A model generated the notes under the pieces. The model worked only from the letters and a program-made list of their open reading frames with translations. It was not told the DNA's origin and made no database searches. Positions 1 through 10,680 of a stretch of 64,000 nt of DNA are shown here, in pieces (position 1 is the stretch's first letter; every line of letters starts with the position of its first letter). The translations under genes and the position numbers were made by a program. Source of the stretch: Plazaster borealis (Eukaryota > Echinodermata > Asteroidea > Forcipulatida > Labidiasteridae); contig CM037473.1 of assembly GCA_021014325.1 (NCBI GenBank), forward strand, positions 24,046,822-24,110,821. Reading direction: 5' to 3'.

Positions 1-139
1 TTAGCGCGAAAACCATTTACACGCGTGTATATTTTCCCCCCACTATTTGCGAAAGCTTGAATGATTTGAGAATTCGCTCCACGGCGCGTTTATTTTGGGA
101 TTTTCCCCGTCGACTTTCTCTCGTTGTTTCTTGGAGTAT

Positions 140-332
140 CTATGCGCCCTTGGGTTTAGAGAGTTCTCGCGTTACGTCGTCCCAGGGCGACCAGTAACCA
201 AATAGCCGTTGCTTGTAGCATAACTCGTAGCAATCAGCGGAAATGGTTCCACGGCGAGACATACATAGCATCATGTCCCGAGCACACCGGTACACTCGTT
301 TATCGAAGACAGAATGAGAAAGGGATGATAAA
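140..332 (-). CDS. candidate last exon of a secreted cysteine-rich peptide precursor
   Basis: Read on the minus strand, a pyrimidine-rich stretch ending CATACAG is followed by 1 base completing a codon, 63 codons and a TAG stop. The deduced C-terminus runs LSSLSHSVFDKR, then a segment starting VYRCARDMMLC, then four cysteines in all with spacing C-x6-C-x10-C-x3-C, then YKQRLFGYW, SPWDDVTREL and SKPKGA. FDKR looks like a prohormone-convertase site, so the mature peptide would start at VYRC. Even cysteine number, a dibasic site and a short last exon are typical of neuropeptide or growth-factor-like precursors. The C-x6-C and C-x3-C spacings recall part of the eclosion-hormone framework, but two of its six cysteines are missing, so I do not assign a family. 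The signal-peptide exon would lie to the right on the minus strand and was not found. The reading frame is also open upstream of the proposed acceptor (to about 397), so the 5' border is uncertain. Confidence 0.4.
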
Positions 333-399
333 CTGTATGGGGGATTAGAAGTGGATAATGGCAGGGGAATAGACTGATAAATTGGAAGGTATGTCACCG

Positions 400-890
400 T
401 GAGCTTGCTGTTTAGAACTTGGGCTCAGGGACAATCTGTCCGGATTACCTTTGATGATGTTTTTGGCTGAAGCAGAATCTGTTGCTGACTTCAGAAGGGA
501 GAGGAAATGAAAAGAGCAATGTCCCATACTAGTCCATATTTCAAGAGTTAGCTTACAGCCAATCTATGCCCGATTCAAATTATGTTTCTGAGAGTGACCT
601 ATCCTGGGTTCCTATCCACCAGGTCAATTCTGATCCGAAAGTTTACAGAGTATTATCGTATTTTCAATAAGCTAATTTTAAGCATGATAATGTGAATGCA
701 TAATTCCTCACTAACACCAATGCTGAACATCAAAGTCACGGTACAAAGAGTGTTCATAACAAGCGATTGGACCATTTTCAAAGCACCACAAGTTCACAAA
801 GTTGGTATTGTGACCGTTGTTTTAACCTCCATGTTTTCTACGAGACACTGTCGTTTTTCAGAGAGAGTTATGTCTGTGCGACACCAAGAC
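400..890. other. no recognisable feature
   Basis: Unique-looking AT-rich sequence between the candidate peptide exon and the 41-bp repeats. Short open frames exist on both strands, but none has convincing splice signals or a recognisable product. A signal exon for the candidate at 140-332 could be hidden here. Confidence 0.4.
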
Positions 891-1012
891 CTTAATGTAG
901 TTCGGACCTGAATGTAGCCAAAACATTTTACCTTAATGTAGCCCTGACCTAAATGTAGCCACAATGTTGCACCTTAATGTAATCCGGACCTAAATGTGGC
1001 CTACATTTCTTA
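891..1012. repeat. three-copy 41-bp tandem repeat
   Basis: The string CTTAATGT recurs at 891, 932 and 973, a 41-bp period, with units containing ACCTAAATGTAGCC-like segments. Diverged related motifs (ACATTTAGGTT and similar) continue on both strands to about 1515 and reappear at about 11583-11715. The unit is unrelated in sequence to the 41-bp array inside the receptor gene, despite the equal period. Confidence 0.6.
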
Positions 1013-2215
1013 CGCAAATTCAGATAGGCCTACAGGGTTTGCCTACATTGAAGTTTTTAGGGCTATACATTTAGATCCACGGTTGTAGCTACATGTATAG
1101 GTCCGAGCTGCATTTGATAAAGGCCCGGGTTATACATTTATGTACATGATTGGTTAAGGTTTAGGTTACATTTTAGGTTACATTTAGCTTAAGGCTGTAC
1201 TTAGATACAGGGTTTTTGCTACATTTATTATTATAACATTTACATTTATTTCAATGTTGCCATTAAATTACATGGGTGCATCGTTAAAGTTAGTACAAGA
1301 TAATAAATATATTATGGTAAGCCAATTTACACGGAAGTTGAATAAATAATTACAAAACAAGACAACATTTAGGCTTAGGGTAAAGCAAAAGCTTTTGTTC
1401 CCACACCTACGGACAGACGAATAAACAGACAAACAAACCAACAGACCATTTAGGTCTGGCTACAAACAGGTACAGCGTTGTGGCTACATTTAGGTTAGGG
1501 CTATATTTAGGGGCCACACGGGTGTATGACAATGCCACTACAACATGTATGACGAAACACATGAACCACTTTGTTGTTAAAAAGCCACAAAAATTATTCC
1601 TGTTAATAAAACGACCGGATTGAAAATGCATTTGTCTTAAAAAATACAATGCTGAAACTTCTCTTTAAAATGAACCTTTTAAATAAAAATTTAGTCAACA
1701 TGCGATAACCATGACAACCCATGTTGTAAAGTACTGGCTGAGATCTCCGACGCAGTGTTCAATTTCACGTATATTTGCATCATTGCTTGTAAGAGTGTTT
1801 GAGGAGAGTTGCATGGACGGTGTATAGGGTGACGGCGAATGTCAGTCATTAACAAGTTTCAGGTCGATACCGTAGGAGTTCTTGAATCAGAACACTGAAA
1901 TGGATATCACATTGCGATCACATTTAAGGCGAAGTCAGGTGGAAATATCGATAGGAATCTATTCTCATCATTGATCTCAGGTGACAGGGAAAAAACCGCG
2001 AATAACATAAAATAACAACTGCTTCATCTCTTCTGCATCGTATCGAAATTTCTTAACTTATTGATTTAGTTTGGTTTACCCGTGTAATTTATTGAAATAC
2101 ATTTAATAGTCACAGAGTAAGTTGAAATTACGATGATCTGCGTTATAACAGATACAAAATGACAAGAAAACAGCTCTCGCTAATCAAGTATAGCCTTTGA
2201 CGCACTACTAGGGAT
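1013..2215. other. degenerate ACATTTAGG-type repeats, otherwise empty
   Basis: Scattered diverged copies of the preceding minisatellite motif occur to about 1515; the rest is AT-rich with no gene, RNA or transposon end that I recognise. Confidence 0.4.
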
Positions 2216-2453
2216 GCATTCCCTTCAAAATCTAGGGTGTTAAAATTGACACCATTGGTGTTGTTACATATAGATACCGGAAAAAGAATCAAAATTTACA
2301 CCATGGGGTGTTAAAATAACACTCATTTGTGCCAACACAATTACTTTGGTGTTATTTTAACACCCTGATGATATAATTATTATTCTCTCTTGGGTATCTA
2401 CATGTGACAACACCCATGGTGTCAATTTTAACGCCCCAGTTTTTGCAGTGTTC
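2216..2453. mobile_element. palindromic TA-type MITE, copy 1
   Basis: A foldback element: the left arm contains GGTGTTAAAATTGACACC and the right arm its near-exact complement (GGTGTCAATTTTAACGCC). The interior is again palindromic (TGTTAAAATAACAC against GTGTTATTTTAACA). Two cleaner copies lie at 34032-34231 and 59309-59538, and these show outer ends CACTGCAAAAA/TTTTTGCAGTG and a TA target duplication, typical of Tc1/mariner-type non-autonomous elements. The left outer end here is diverged. No coding capacity. Confidence 0.75.
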
Positions 2454-3667
2454 AAATATAAACATAGTGGTTGGCAAAACTGGGAGTTTTCTGAATTTTC
2501 TGTCCAATCTTTTCTATTAAAGAGGCACAAGCTGTACATATATATAAATTGGATTCATGAATATAAGAAACTTCCAAAAGTACATAATATTGTGAAATTG
2601 GGAATATGTATATTTGACTGTATTGATTGTCCTGTAGTTTTAACCTTGCTTTTTGGATGAATATGGAAAAGAGTATATATTTGTGTTATGAACAAACAAA
2701 ATCAAACTTTTAATGTCAGAATGGTTATGTTTGTGTTTATGTTTATGGTTATGGTTATGGCTATAGTTATGGTTATGATCAAAGTAACGCACCCTGTTGC
2801 CATCGACCTAAACACGAAATAAACGTGCACAAACTCGCTAATAAAACACCAACAACTTTTTGTTGTTTTCACTAAAAGCGTGATCACCTAATTTGATGAA
2901 ATTCCAACTGATTGCATAGAGTGTTGTGGATAGGATAATACGAATTACTTTACCCTTCCAATGATGTTTCATCCCTGGTGCAGTCATGTCGATTCTATTT
3001 AACCAGTGTATGTATGATGATTGTATGTATGTCCACATCGACAGGTCAGGAAGAGTGCACCCCCTCCCAAGGCTCTGTACGTTGATGATTGATACCGTAC
3101 ATTACGATATACAAAGGTCACCATAGCCGTCTGCGCGCCCTTTGATCACCGTACCAAACATTATCTTCATTTTGTTTGGTCAGAAAAATGTTTTAATTCT
3201 TGTCAGACCAAAACGAGGCTTAGCATAGAGACAATCGGATTAATTCGCTGTGTCACACATTCTACAACGATACTGTCCGTTACTGTCAAATACTGTTCCT
3301 GCCAACCTACTATATTAATACTGTTCATTCTTGCTAAATATTGCCCGTCTGTCCATCTGTCCGCATGTACGTACCAGAGCTACATTGAGGGGCTATTATT
3401 TTGTAAGTAGTACTTGTGGGCTTTCCTCACATTGTGGGGGTGATGCCCACAATGTTTAAAACAGAAAAGATTAAAGAAAAGGGATCATAGTCACAACCCG
3501 TGGAAGGTATATGTCCCTCTACTAAGCATGTCTGTATAACTGCGCCCGGACATTCGTAACGGACACTATTTAGCACGTAATAATTAACACGGGAAAGCGT
3601 GTCCTGCGTGCTCTGCTAATACGTACTCAGCAAACATTATTAGGCAACGGACAGTTTTTTGCATACC
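2454..3667. other. AT-rich stretch with a microsatellite and a repeat remnant
   Basis: Contains the TTATGG microsatellite and, at about 2790-2890, a remnant of the repeat family carrying the signature CGTGCACAAA (better copies near 39.4, 40.3 and 51.4 kb). No gene seen. Confidence 0.45.
2724..2778. repeat. hexanucleotide microsatellite (TTATGG)n, imperfect
   Basis: Successive TTATGT, TTATGG, CTATAG and TTATGG units over about 55 bp. Simple repeat; open on both strands only because of its 6-bp period. Confidence 0.8.
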
Positions 3668-3830
3668 ATCAGGTCAGGCTGATTTGACCTGGGTCTGTAT
3701 GGGCGATCTTCTTTGTTTGTGTGTGGTCATCATGAATCTGATATACACTCAACTGACTCAGATTCCGGGTCATGTTGACCCCAAGTTGACCCATTAAATA
3801 CCTGGTCATGCTGACCAGAATTCCCCCTGT
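3668..3830. repeat. GGTCA/TGACC-rich repeat, diverged
   Basis: Clustered GGTCA and TGACC words, for example GGGTCATGTTGACCCC, belonging to a family found again at about 20430-20580, 49240-49365, 52793-53222, 60657-60885 and 61580-61685. Element ends are not clear here. Confidence 0.5.
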
Positions 3831-5248
3831 GCTCATGAGCTCAGTCAATGTGACTTTCATGTTGATTAGTATTATTAATGTTACCTTTCAACAGCTCCTC
3901 ATTTATAGTAATTGACACGACAAGTCCCAAGCAATTGTTCGTGATGAATGTTATAAGAAAACTAAAACATAACTGAGCAACAAAAGTGGTGATTTGTCCG
4001 GGCGAGAGCCGTGGGTGCCGGCGGCCCCCGCCCGCCCACCGCCGAGCGTGTGACGCACGGTGAACACACTGCAACGGCGGATGACTCCAGGTTCAGGGGA
4101 AAGTTCAATGTTGAATGCGATCCGTATTTATTAGAAAACGCAGCAGGGGTGGAAACAATTGGCCATGATTGCTCATACAAACGATTTTAGATTATAACAA
4201 TATTCGTGCTGTATTAGTAGGCCTATCTGACAAATGAAGTAGAACTCAGTTCTCAACTGTGTCCCATTTTCCTTTGAATTTATGTTGATATCTACATAAC
4301 CGGAATTGCACTTTATTCCATCTGATGTAAGCTTGCGTGTCGCACACAAGGAACTTCAGTTCAGTTCAGTTCAGATACACATTTGTTTCCATACTTCTGT
4401 GACAAATAACGACAAGTAGGGTCCACATGTAATTATGGATTTAAGCAAAAGTAGCAATACGTAGAATAATAAATAGAGTTTGGGCTGTTTTGATAAACAG
4501 AACCTTGAAGACGGGTACTGCATTATAGTTTAATCTGGAAGCTCATATGAAATAGTTCTGTCTGAAATATTTTCAACGTCGAAGCAATAGAATTTAATCA
4601 CCCTGCATTTAACTTTCTCTTACCCCATATATTAATTTTAAAACAAGGATTGGTATGAAGATCTCAAACTTGGTTTAGGAAACCGTGTCGCTTTTTTAAT
4701 CTTCCCGACGCCGGACGTTCGCCGACTTACCCAAGAGCCTGGCCCCTTGAACCGAACTCGTACGGAACGGCATTTTTTCCTTGTTATGTTATTCAAATGA
4801 TATATTGCAAGTGCTGTTTTACCTCCTATAGCCCAACATGTTACACGTTTAAAAAAATAACTCCCCTCCGTGTGTAATGTTTGGCCATTCCCAGGGGCTA
4901 TTTTCTAAGGTAATTTCTTTATCACCGTTAACAGCACAGAATAGCAGGAATCTACCCAGACGTAGGGAATTGTTTCAAAGGGGGACTGTGGTGTAGCGTG
5001 ACGGCGCGTGCCGCCACGTGCCGTGCAGGGAGAGTGTCAAGCGAGGCTGAAAGAGCGGGGTCTCCGCACGGCTTAAATTGCACCTGGTATCAGCAATCAG
5101 AGACGGCATTCACATTTAGAGATATCTGATTTTTGCCTTAATATGGGATTGTGTTACTACAAGAAACGCTTATCACATCGGAGACGTTTGGAACATTCAA
5201 TTAGCTGCTATGAGCCCAATGGAACTTATCATTATAGCACCTTTATTA
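3831..5248. other. non-coding stretch with two GC-rich pockets
   Basis: A sharp GC-rich pocket at about 4000-4080 and another at about 4990-5085 interrupt AT-rich sequence, and a (TTCAG)4 microsatellite sits at 4355-4374. The 5-kb pocket could be an upstream exon or promoter of the receptor gene at 10538, but nothing in the sequence proves it. Confidence 0.35.
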
Positions 5249-5426
5249 GGCCGTGTCCGAATTGACGCCGGCTATGGCTGGATGGCCGGAGCATCATGCG
5301 TTGAAGTATAGGACGTCCTGAGCAACACCCTTAGCAACAGTCGTAGCCGTAGCCACCAATTCGCACGCGGCCATAGCCCCATGGGGCGGCAATGGGGCTA
5401 TTGCCGCGTCCGAATTGGTGGCTACG
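5249..5426. mobile_element. foldback element with a 35-bp hairpin
   Basis: Left arm 5348-5382 (starting CGTAGCCACCAATTCG) and right arm 5392-5426 are inverted repeats matching at 33 of 35 positions around a 9-base loop. A further partial copy of the end motif, GCCGTGTCCGAATTG, begins at 5249, so the whole unit is about 180 bp. GC-rich compared with its surroundings; no coding capacity. Probably a MITE; no target duplication identified. Confidence 0.65.
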
Positions 5427-6234
5427 TACCAACGTACAACGTACGTCTACATTTTACAATGGTACAATGTATATATCAAAGATATCCAATTGGTAAATAC
5501 GGATATTTTTTGTTTTTATAAGTTCAATCTGAAAGCTCACCGATTGTAAAGCTCATGTACAAATCACCCCAAAAATATATATCGAAATCGAGGAAACAGC
5601 ATTCGAAGACCCACCAATTCACCGTGGCTTATTTCGATATCAGAGTCAAAATAACCCGAACATGAACGTGCACAAAATCCCTAACAAAATCGTAAACCGT
5701 TTTTTAAATTTGTTTTCGCTTCAATATTTGTTTAAATTTATTTGAAATGTTCACATGTTTGTTAAATAGTGTAATTTATTTAAAAGAACACTGAATGACA
5801 ATAAATTGACTATCCAAAAACAAATGATCCATCCCTTTAATAAGTGCTCGATGCAAACTCCGTACGAATGATTTCCATGTCCCCCTCGAGTAAATGTCAA
5901 AATCAATGCTACATGAAGAAAACCAGAGTAGGTCATTCAACTTCCCCTTAACTTGACCTTTACATACGTGAATGTGATGTAACGAGTACATCTGAACCCT
6001 GCAGTCTGACGCTGGGAATTAAACACTACACGAAGATACCATTAACACCTGGCGTTATAGTTGTAAGGAGCTCTGGAGTGTCAGTGTACAATGTACAACC
6101 TATCCCTTCTTTGGCGGTACGCCAATTGACAAACAGAGGTGTGAGTTTCCAGTATCTTTTTGAGCCAACCTGAATTTGACCTGGCAATAGATTTCACAAA
6201 ACGAGCTGACAACCCAAGCTTACACCCGAATATA
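5427..6234. other. no gene; remnant of the CGTGCACAAA repeat family
   Basis: At about 5640-5700 there is a diverged piece with the signature GAACGTGCACAAAATCCCTA, shared with elements at 39.4, 40.3 and 51.4 kb. The rest is unassigned. Confidence 0.4.
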
Positions 6235-6575
6235 GGTTTTGTGTGGGAATCCTAGTTTGGGGGCAAGGAGTGGCCGGGTTTACTGTGGGGAATAACCCAT
6301 TGTAACAAATCGCCCCCCTCTATTACTACTTCTATGCATTGTGCCTTAAGCATTCCTGAAACAACCTCTACTCCTTTGGAGTATGCAGCACCGGCAGCCG
6401 AATAGTCGCACAGGTTTTCATTTGATTCACCTTTGAAAGTACCTACTACTCCTGTATGGGGAGATTTTTAGTTTGAAGTGTCTTGCCTAAAGACAAAAAG
6501 CATCATGACCGGATTCGAACTCACAATCAGATGACTCATCAAAGCTCGAGTCTGGTGCACTGACTGCTCTTTTGA
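6235..6575 (-). mobile_element. tRNA-derived SINE (minus strand)
   Basis: The reverse complement has a tRNA-like head (a B-box-like GAGTTCGAATCCGGTC, preceded by AGTGCACCAGACTCGAG) and then a body containing GGCAAGACACTT, as in other tRNA-headed SINEs. The head corresponds to about 6490-6575 and the tail runs left toward 6235. It would be transcribed by RNA polymerase III from internal boxes, but is diverged. Confidence 0.55.
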
Positions 6576-6584
6576 ATTGTTTGT

Positions 6585-9500
6585 CAGCACAACGTATCTT
6601 AAATTGTTGACAGAATCCAGCCTTGGAGGTTTGTTGACCTTGTGTGGTCAAGTTCCCTTAACTCCCAACATGTTGCGAATGCCCAACATTGCCAGGAACA
6701 TTAGGCCTACGTGAACAACACCCAGGCTTCATCAGCGGTCACAAATCTAGACCAACTCGACAGACCATGACTAAATTGCTAATTTGGGTTCTACCCGACC
6801 GAACGTCACTCGGGTTCAACCAAAACGCTCCTGGGTTTCATCTTGTGAAGTCAATGTTGTGCGATGGGGGTACTTAAGTTCCTTCTCTGCTCATCGTCTG
6901 GAGACAGGGTGAGGATGAATCGCGCCACCTCGAGTACCTCTTGATCTACTTTGAAGAATTCTTAATTGTGAATATTATTATACATTGTGTGGAATCCAAT
7001 GCACGAAGCGTTGCTTGAAAAACACCAGCATCACGGTCTTATTATTTTGGAGGGGTATTTTTTTCCTTCTCATATTAAAAAGAAAGGTTCCCTATAATGT
7101 TTAGATAATTGTTGTTTATATTTAGTTTTCTGTATGTTTTCTCCATTTTCGTTTTGCGATTTTTTTTGAGTACCATTTGCTTGCTTTTCTATACTGTAAG
7201 AACTATACTCAAATTGTAATCACTTGTTAACAATACCTTAAGTTCATCTGGAGCTAAGTGCAAGAGGACAACAGTGATTTTAATTCACTTTATTGGTTCC
7301 TGTTAATTTTGTCAATGTATTTTCTGTTTTTCTGAAATCCATATGTCTTGTCTGCATTTTTTTCTTTGTTTTGTATTTTTATGAGAATAATGACAAATAA
7401 ATAAATAATGTAATAATTTTATACTATGACCTAATAATACTATGACATAAAATACTAGGTCCTAATTTCATATAGAAACGCAGAAAATGCTGCATAGTTT
7501 CAAATTGATTTGCTCAGCAAAATATTAGCAAGGCACCAGTCGCAATAACATACAAACTTATGGCCCTTTAGATGGTAACCAGTTTCTGCGACATGTTTTC
7601 CCTAACTAGCTTTATCTTTAATTGGCCCATTACCCATCGGAATAATGGTAATAAATGGCCCAGTTCTCATTCAGCTTTCAAGGAAAAACCATATTTTTTT
7701 TGCTTAAGCAAAAGTTAGCAGAAAACAAGTAACAAACAGACGTTACGTGATACTTTGGCTGATAACCTTTACTTGCTAATCAATTCTGCGCATCTACGCA
7801 TAGAAAAGGGCGGCAACAAACAAAAATGAAGGATTGATGACATCGCCGAAGCAGTTGTAAAACATTTCCCTTAGGGAAAGATTTCCGTCATCCATATATA
7901 ATTATAATACCCTCTCGATTGTTCTACCTATATGCTGCTATTCATGAAATATGATTCGGTATTTATACGCAGTTAACTGAGACAACCTTTGCCACGAAAA
8001 TAGCAGGAATACCCAAGTCTGCAACTTATAAAATACCGACTGGTAAACTTCGCTCGCAATGTGCAAAAATCTTATTGTGATTTATCATGCACTGAAGTGA
8101 AGTGTAAAGAAGTAAACACATAAAGCACATCTGCCGAGCAGCAATTGTTTTAGGGTTTATTCCCTTCCTGCTTTTCTTGAAGAAACAGAAAATCCTGTCT
8201 CGACATTTTAATTTCTTCTGCAAGGACATGACATTGGCTATAAATAAGCCAGCGTTCAATGCATGAACGGTCGTGGCGCCCTTCACGTATCAATCTCGTT
8301 TGTTTGTCGGCTGTGTACGCCATTTCTTCTCAATTTTGCCTGGTTACCCAATGAGTGCCATAAGCGGGCCTACACTTGCTGACTCTTCACTATTTGGCTG
8401 GTTCCCTGTCGCAGGTGTTTTGAATCGCCAAGCCCTTTTAAAACTGGCTGTAATTGGTGTAAAGTTTACATTGGTACAGTCGACCAACAAAAATGTTTTG
8501 CCTTTGAATATTTGTCATTGTTGGGGGTATATCTTGGATTGCCATCTGCATAAGTAATAATATTACTAACACAAAAAGAAGAAGCTTAAAACCCTTTGGG
8601 GCCACTTTTGAAACGTTTGAGCGGCTACAACAATATTTAAAAATACTCACAAGAACAGATAAAAGTTCGTGAGAAAAGATTATTAGAATAAAATGTTCTC
8701 ATCAGCTGAACTGATCAAAATTAAATTGTTTCAACGCGGTTAGTGTTACCACTGAGACTTTAACTATTACAAGCACTTGGTGATGAATAGTTCCTTCTTA
8801 GCGAAGCAGCACGCCTGCATCATCTTCTAAGTTGAAGTCCATAAAGAATGACCGTTAAACCCACCTTTTTTCTCACCGCCCAAACACTTTTTTGATAGTA
8901 ATTGGTAAATGGCCGACCGGGTATGTATGGAAATAAAACAGCAGCGCGTGCCACTTGGTTGTCGTCGCCGTAATTAGCGGACATATCTCGGCGTGAAATG
9001 GTCCAGGCCGCGGCATTCGAGGCCGATGATTGATAGTCTTAAGGTTGATATGAATATTGGAGATTGTTTGGAGTGCACGATTGAAATTGCGGTGCATGAT
9101 GCTAGAGGTGGTTTAGAGGCACGCTTTGTAAACATGGTGCAAAGTTGTTTGTTGCAGTACAGAATGAAGCGTTTTTGAATGTGTGAACACCAAAAATATT
9201 TGTTGGTATAAATTCGGTTTAAGACATGCATTATGAAAAAAAAAACCACCAAAAATTAAAGTAAGCCTTATCACTCAAAGAAGTTTTCAGTCTGTTGGTT
9301 TATCGTAGTTTCGTTTTTTTTTCCTCCTCCTTTTTTTTTTGGGGGGGGGACTGAAGGAGAAATAAAAAAATAAAACAATTTGTTTGGAGTGTAGCAAAAA
9401 ATTGTAACAAAATTCCAACATTTTTACGGTAAATTACCTGGCAGCATCGATGCCAAACAATGACCGTAAAATTTGCGTCAGTTACCGTAATATTTTAATC

Positions 9501-9880
9501 AGTTGTTATAATTTTTGTTAACAAGAATCAACCGGGAGTAGGCCCATTACATAGCAATAACAAGTTTTAATGGAGATGGTACATAATTCCAACATGCCAT
9601 TTACCGTTTATGAAGCGCATACAATGTTAAACGGGCCAAGACGTAAATGCTAAGGCAATTGTTTGGATAGTCCTGCTGCTAGGCAGCAACCGTAAATTTA
9701 CTGATTTTGATTCCCCTTTGAATGAATGGTGTTTGAAACTAGGTTACTGTCTTGGACTATATAGGCATATTATTCTTTTCCCACTAGTCCCGTAACCTGT
9801 CCTACATGCAATCTAAAAAGCATTCATCCCGTTAGCTTCTTATTTAATAGAGCTTTACCAGGATCGAGTACATGTTGGGC
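6585..9880. other. long stretch without a secure gene
   Basis: AT-rich sequence with homopolymer runs (for example around 9310-9370). Apart from the weak ORF at 9026-9178 I see no exon, RNA gene or complete transposon. The missing 5' exon of the receptor gene could lie here. Confidence 0.4.
9026..9178 (+). CDS. small unrecognised ORF, weak
   Basis: From an ATG at 9026 a frame of 50 codons reads MIDSLKVDMNIGDC, LECTIEIAVHDARGG, LEARFVNMVQ and ends RMKRF before TGA. It sits in a locally GC-richer patch and its alternating hydrophobic pattern looks more protein-like than neighbouring frames. No domain is recognised, no splice sites are obvious, and the frame is also open on the other strand. 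Treat it as a candidate only. Confidence 0.15.
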   Translation: MIDSLKVDMNIGDCLECTIEIAVHDARGGLEARFVNMVQSCLLQYRMKRF

Positions 9881-9887
9881 TTTATCC

Positions 9888-9993
9888 ATGCTTCAATCCT
9901 ACTGGTCGATTGACCCTATAGACGGTACAGCTGCAAATACAAACACTCGCTCAGTGCTGGGATTCTCGTTTTCATTTTTTATATTTGACCGTG
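9888..9993 (+). CDS. possible first (signal-peptide) exon of the receptor gene, weak
   Basis: An ATG-led frame containing the hydrophobic run VLGFSFSFFIF ends FDR plus one base at a GTAAGC donor. That is phase 1, exactly the phase needed to join the receptor exon at 10538 across a 544-bp intron. The N-terminal part (MLQSYWSIDPIDG) is a poor match to a signal-peptide n-region, and the hydrophobic run is short, so the true first exon may lie elsewhere, including left of the window. Confidence 0.2.
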
Positions 9994-10537
9994 GTAAGCT
10001 CAGTTTCTTCAAAAAGAGTACAGTCATCGGAAAAGGGATTTCTCGATTACTATTGCTGTTGGTATTCGGTAGCTTTAAATGAAACGAAAAATGCAACCCT
10101 GTGACATTCTGTTTTCAAAAACTTACGTGTCACGTCATAACGTGTTTGATTCATTACCCCTAATTTTTGTAATAAAAAGGACACACCATTTATCGTAACA
10201 CGAACGTGGTATAACTTTTCCAAGGCGGATTAAACTTAAATTTAGATTAAAATCACATTAGTGCCACAAGACAATCGTAATACAATAATTAAACATTTAC
10301 AAAATCAGAGTTCAAGAAAAAAAAGTTGTTATGATAATAAATATATATTTGTTATACATTTTTATTATGTGCATTATATTTATATTACATGGCCGAGCAG
10401 TTTGCATAGGCCATACATTTGTTTTTTAAATCACCTTTTCAGTGGACTCTCATAGGGACCGTAAAATAAAAACATAATCCAGGTAAAAAAATACAATTGA
10501 TAACTGACAAGTTTAATTTCTTTTTTCGTCGACACAG

Positions 10538-10680
10538 GCTGTATGGCGTCGGAGGCGGAGGGTCGACTACATCTTCAGCTGTTCGAAAACGGATATAACA
10601 AACGCCCTCTACCGGTGGTCAACACCTCAGACATCCTGACCGTGTATTTCGACTTGGCTGTCACGCAAATAGTTGATTTG
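10538..10680 (+). CDS. receptor exon 2: mature N-terminus
   Basis: Preceded by TTTTTTCGTCGACACAG and followed by GTGGGT. Encodes residues 1-48, including GRLHLQLFENGYNKRPLPV and ILTVYFDLAVTQIVDL, matching the N-terminal helix and first beta-strands of nicotinic subunits. Enters in phase 1 and leaves in phase 0, the usual pattern for this gene family. Confidence 0.9.
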
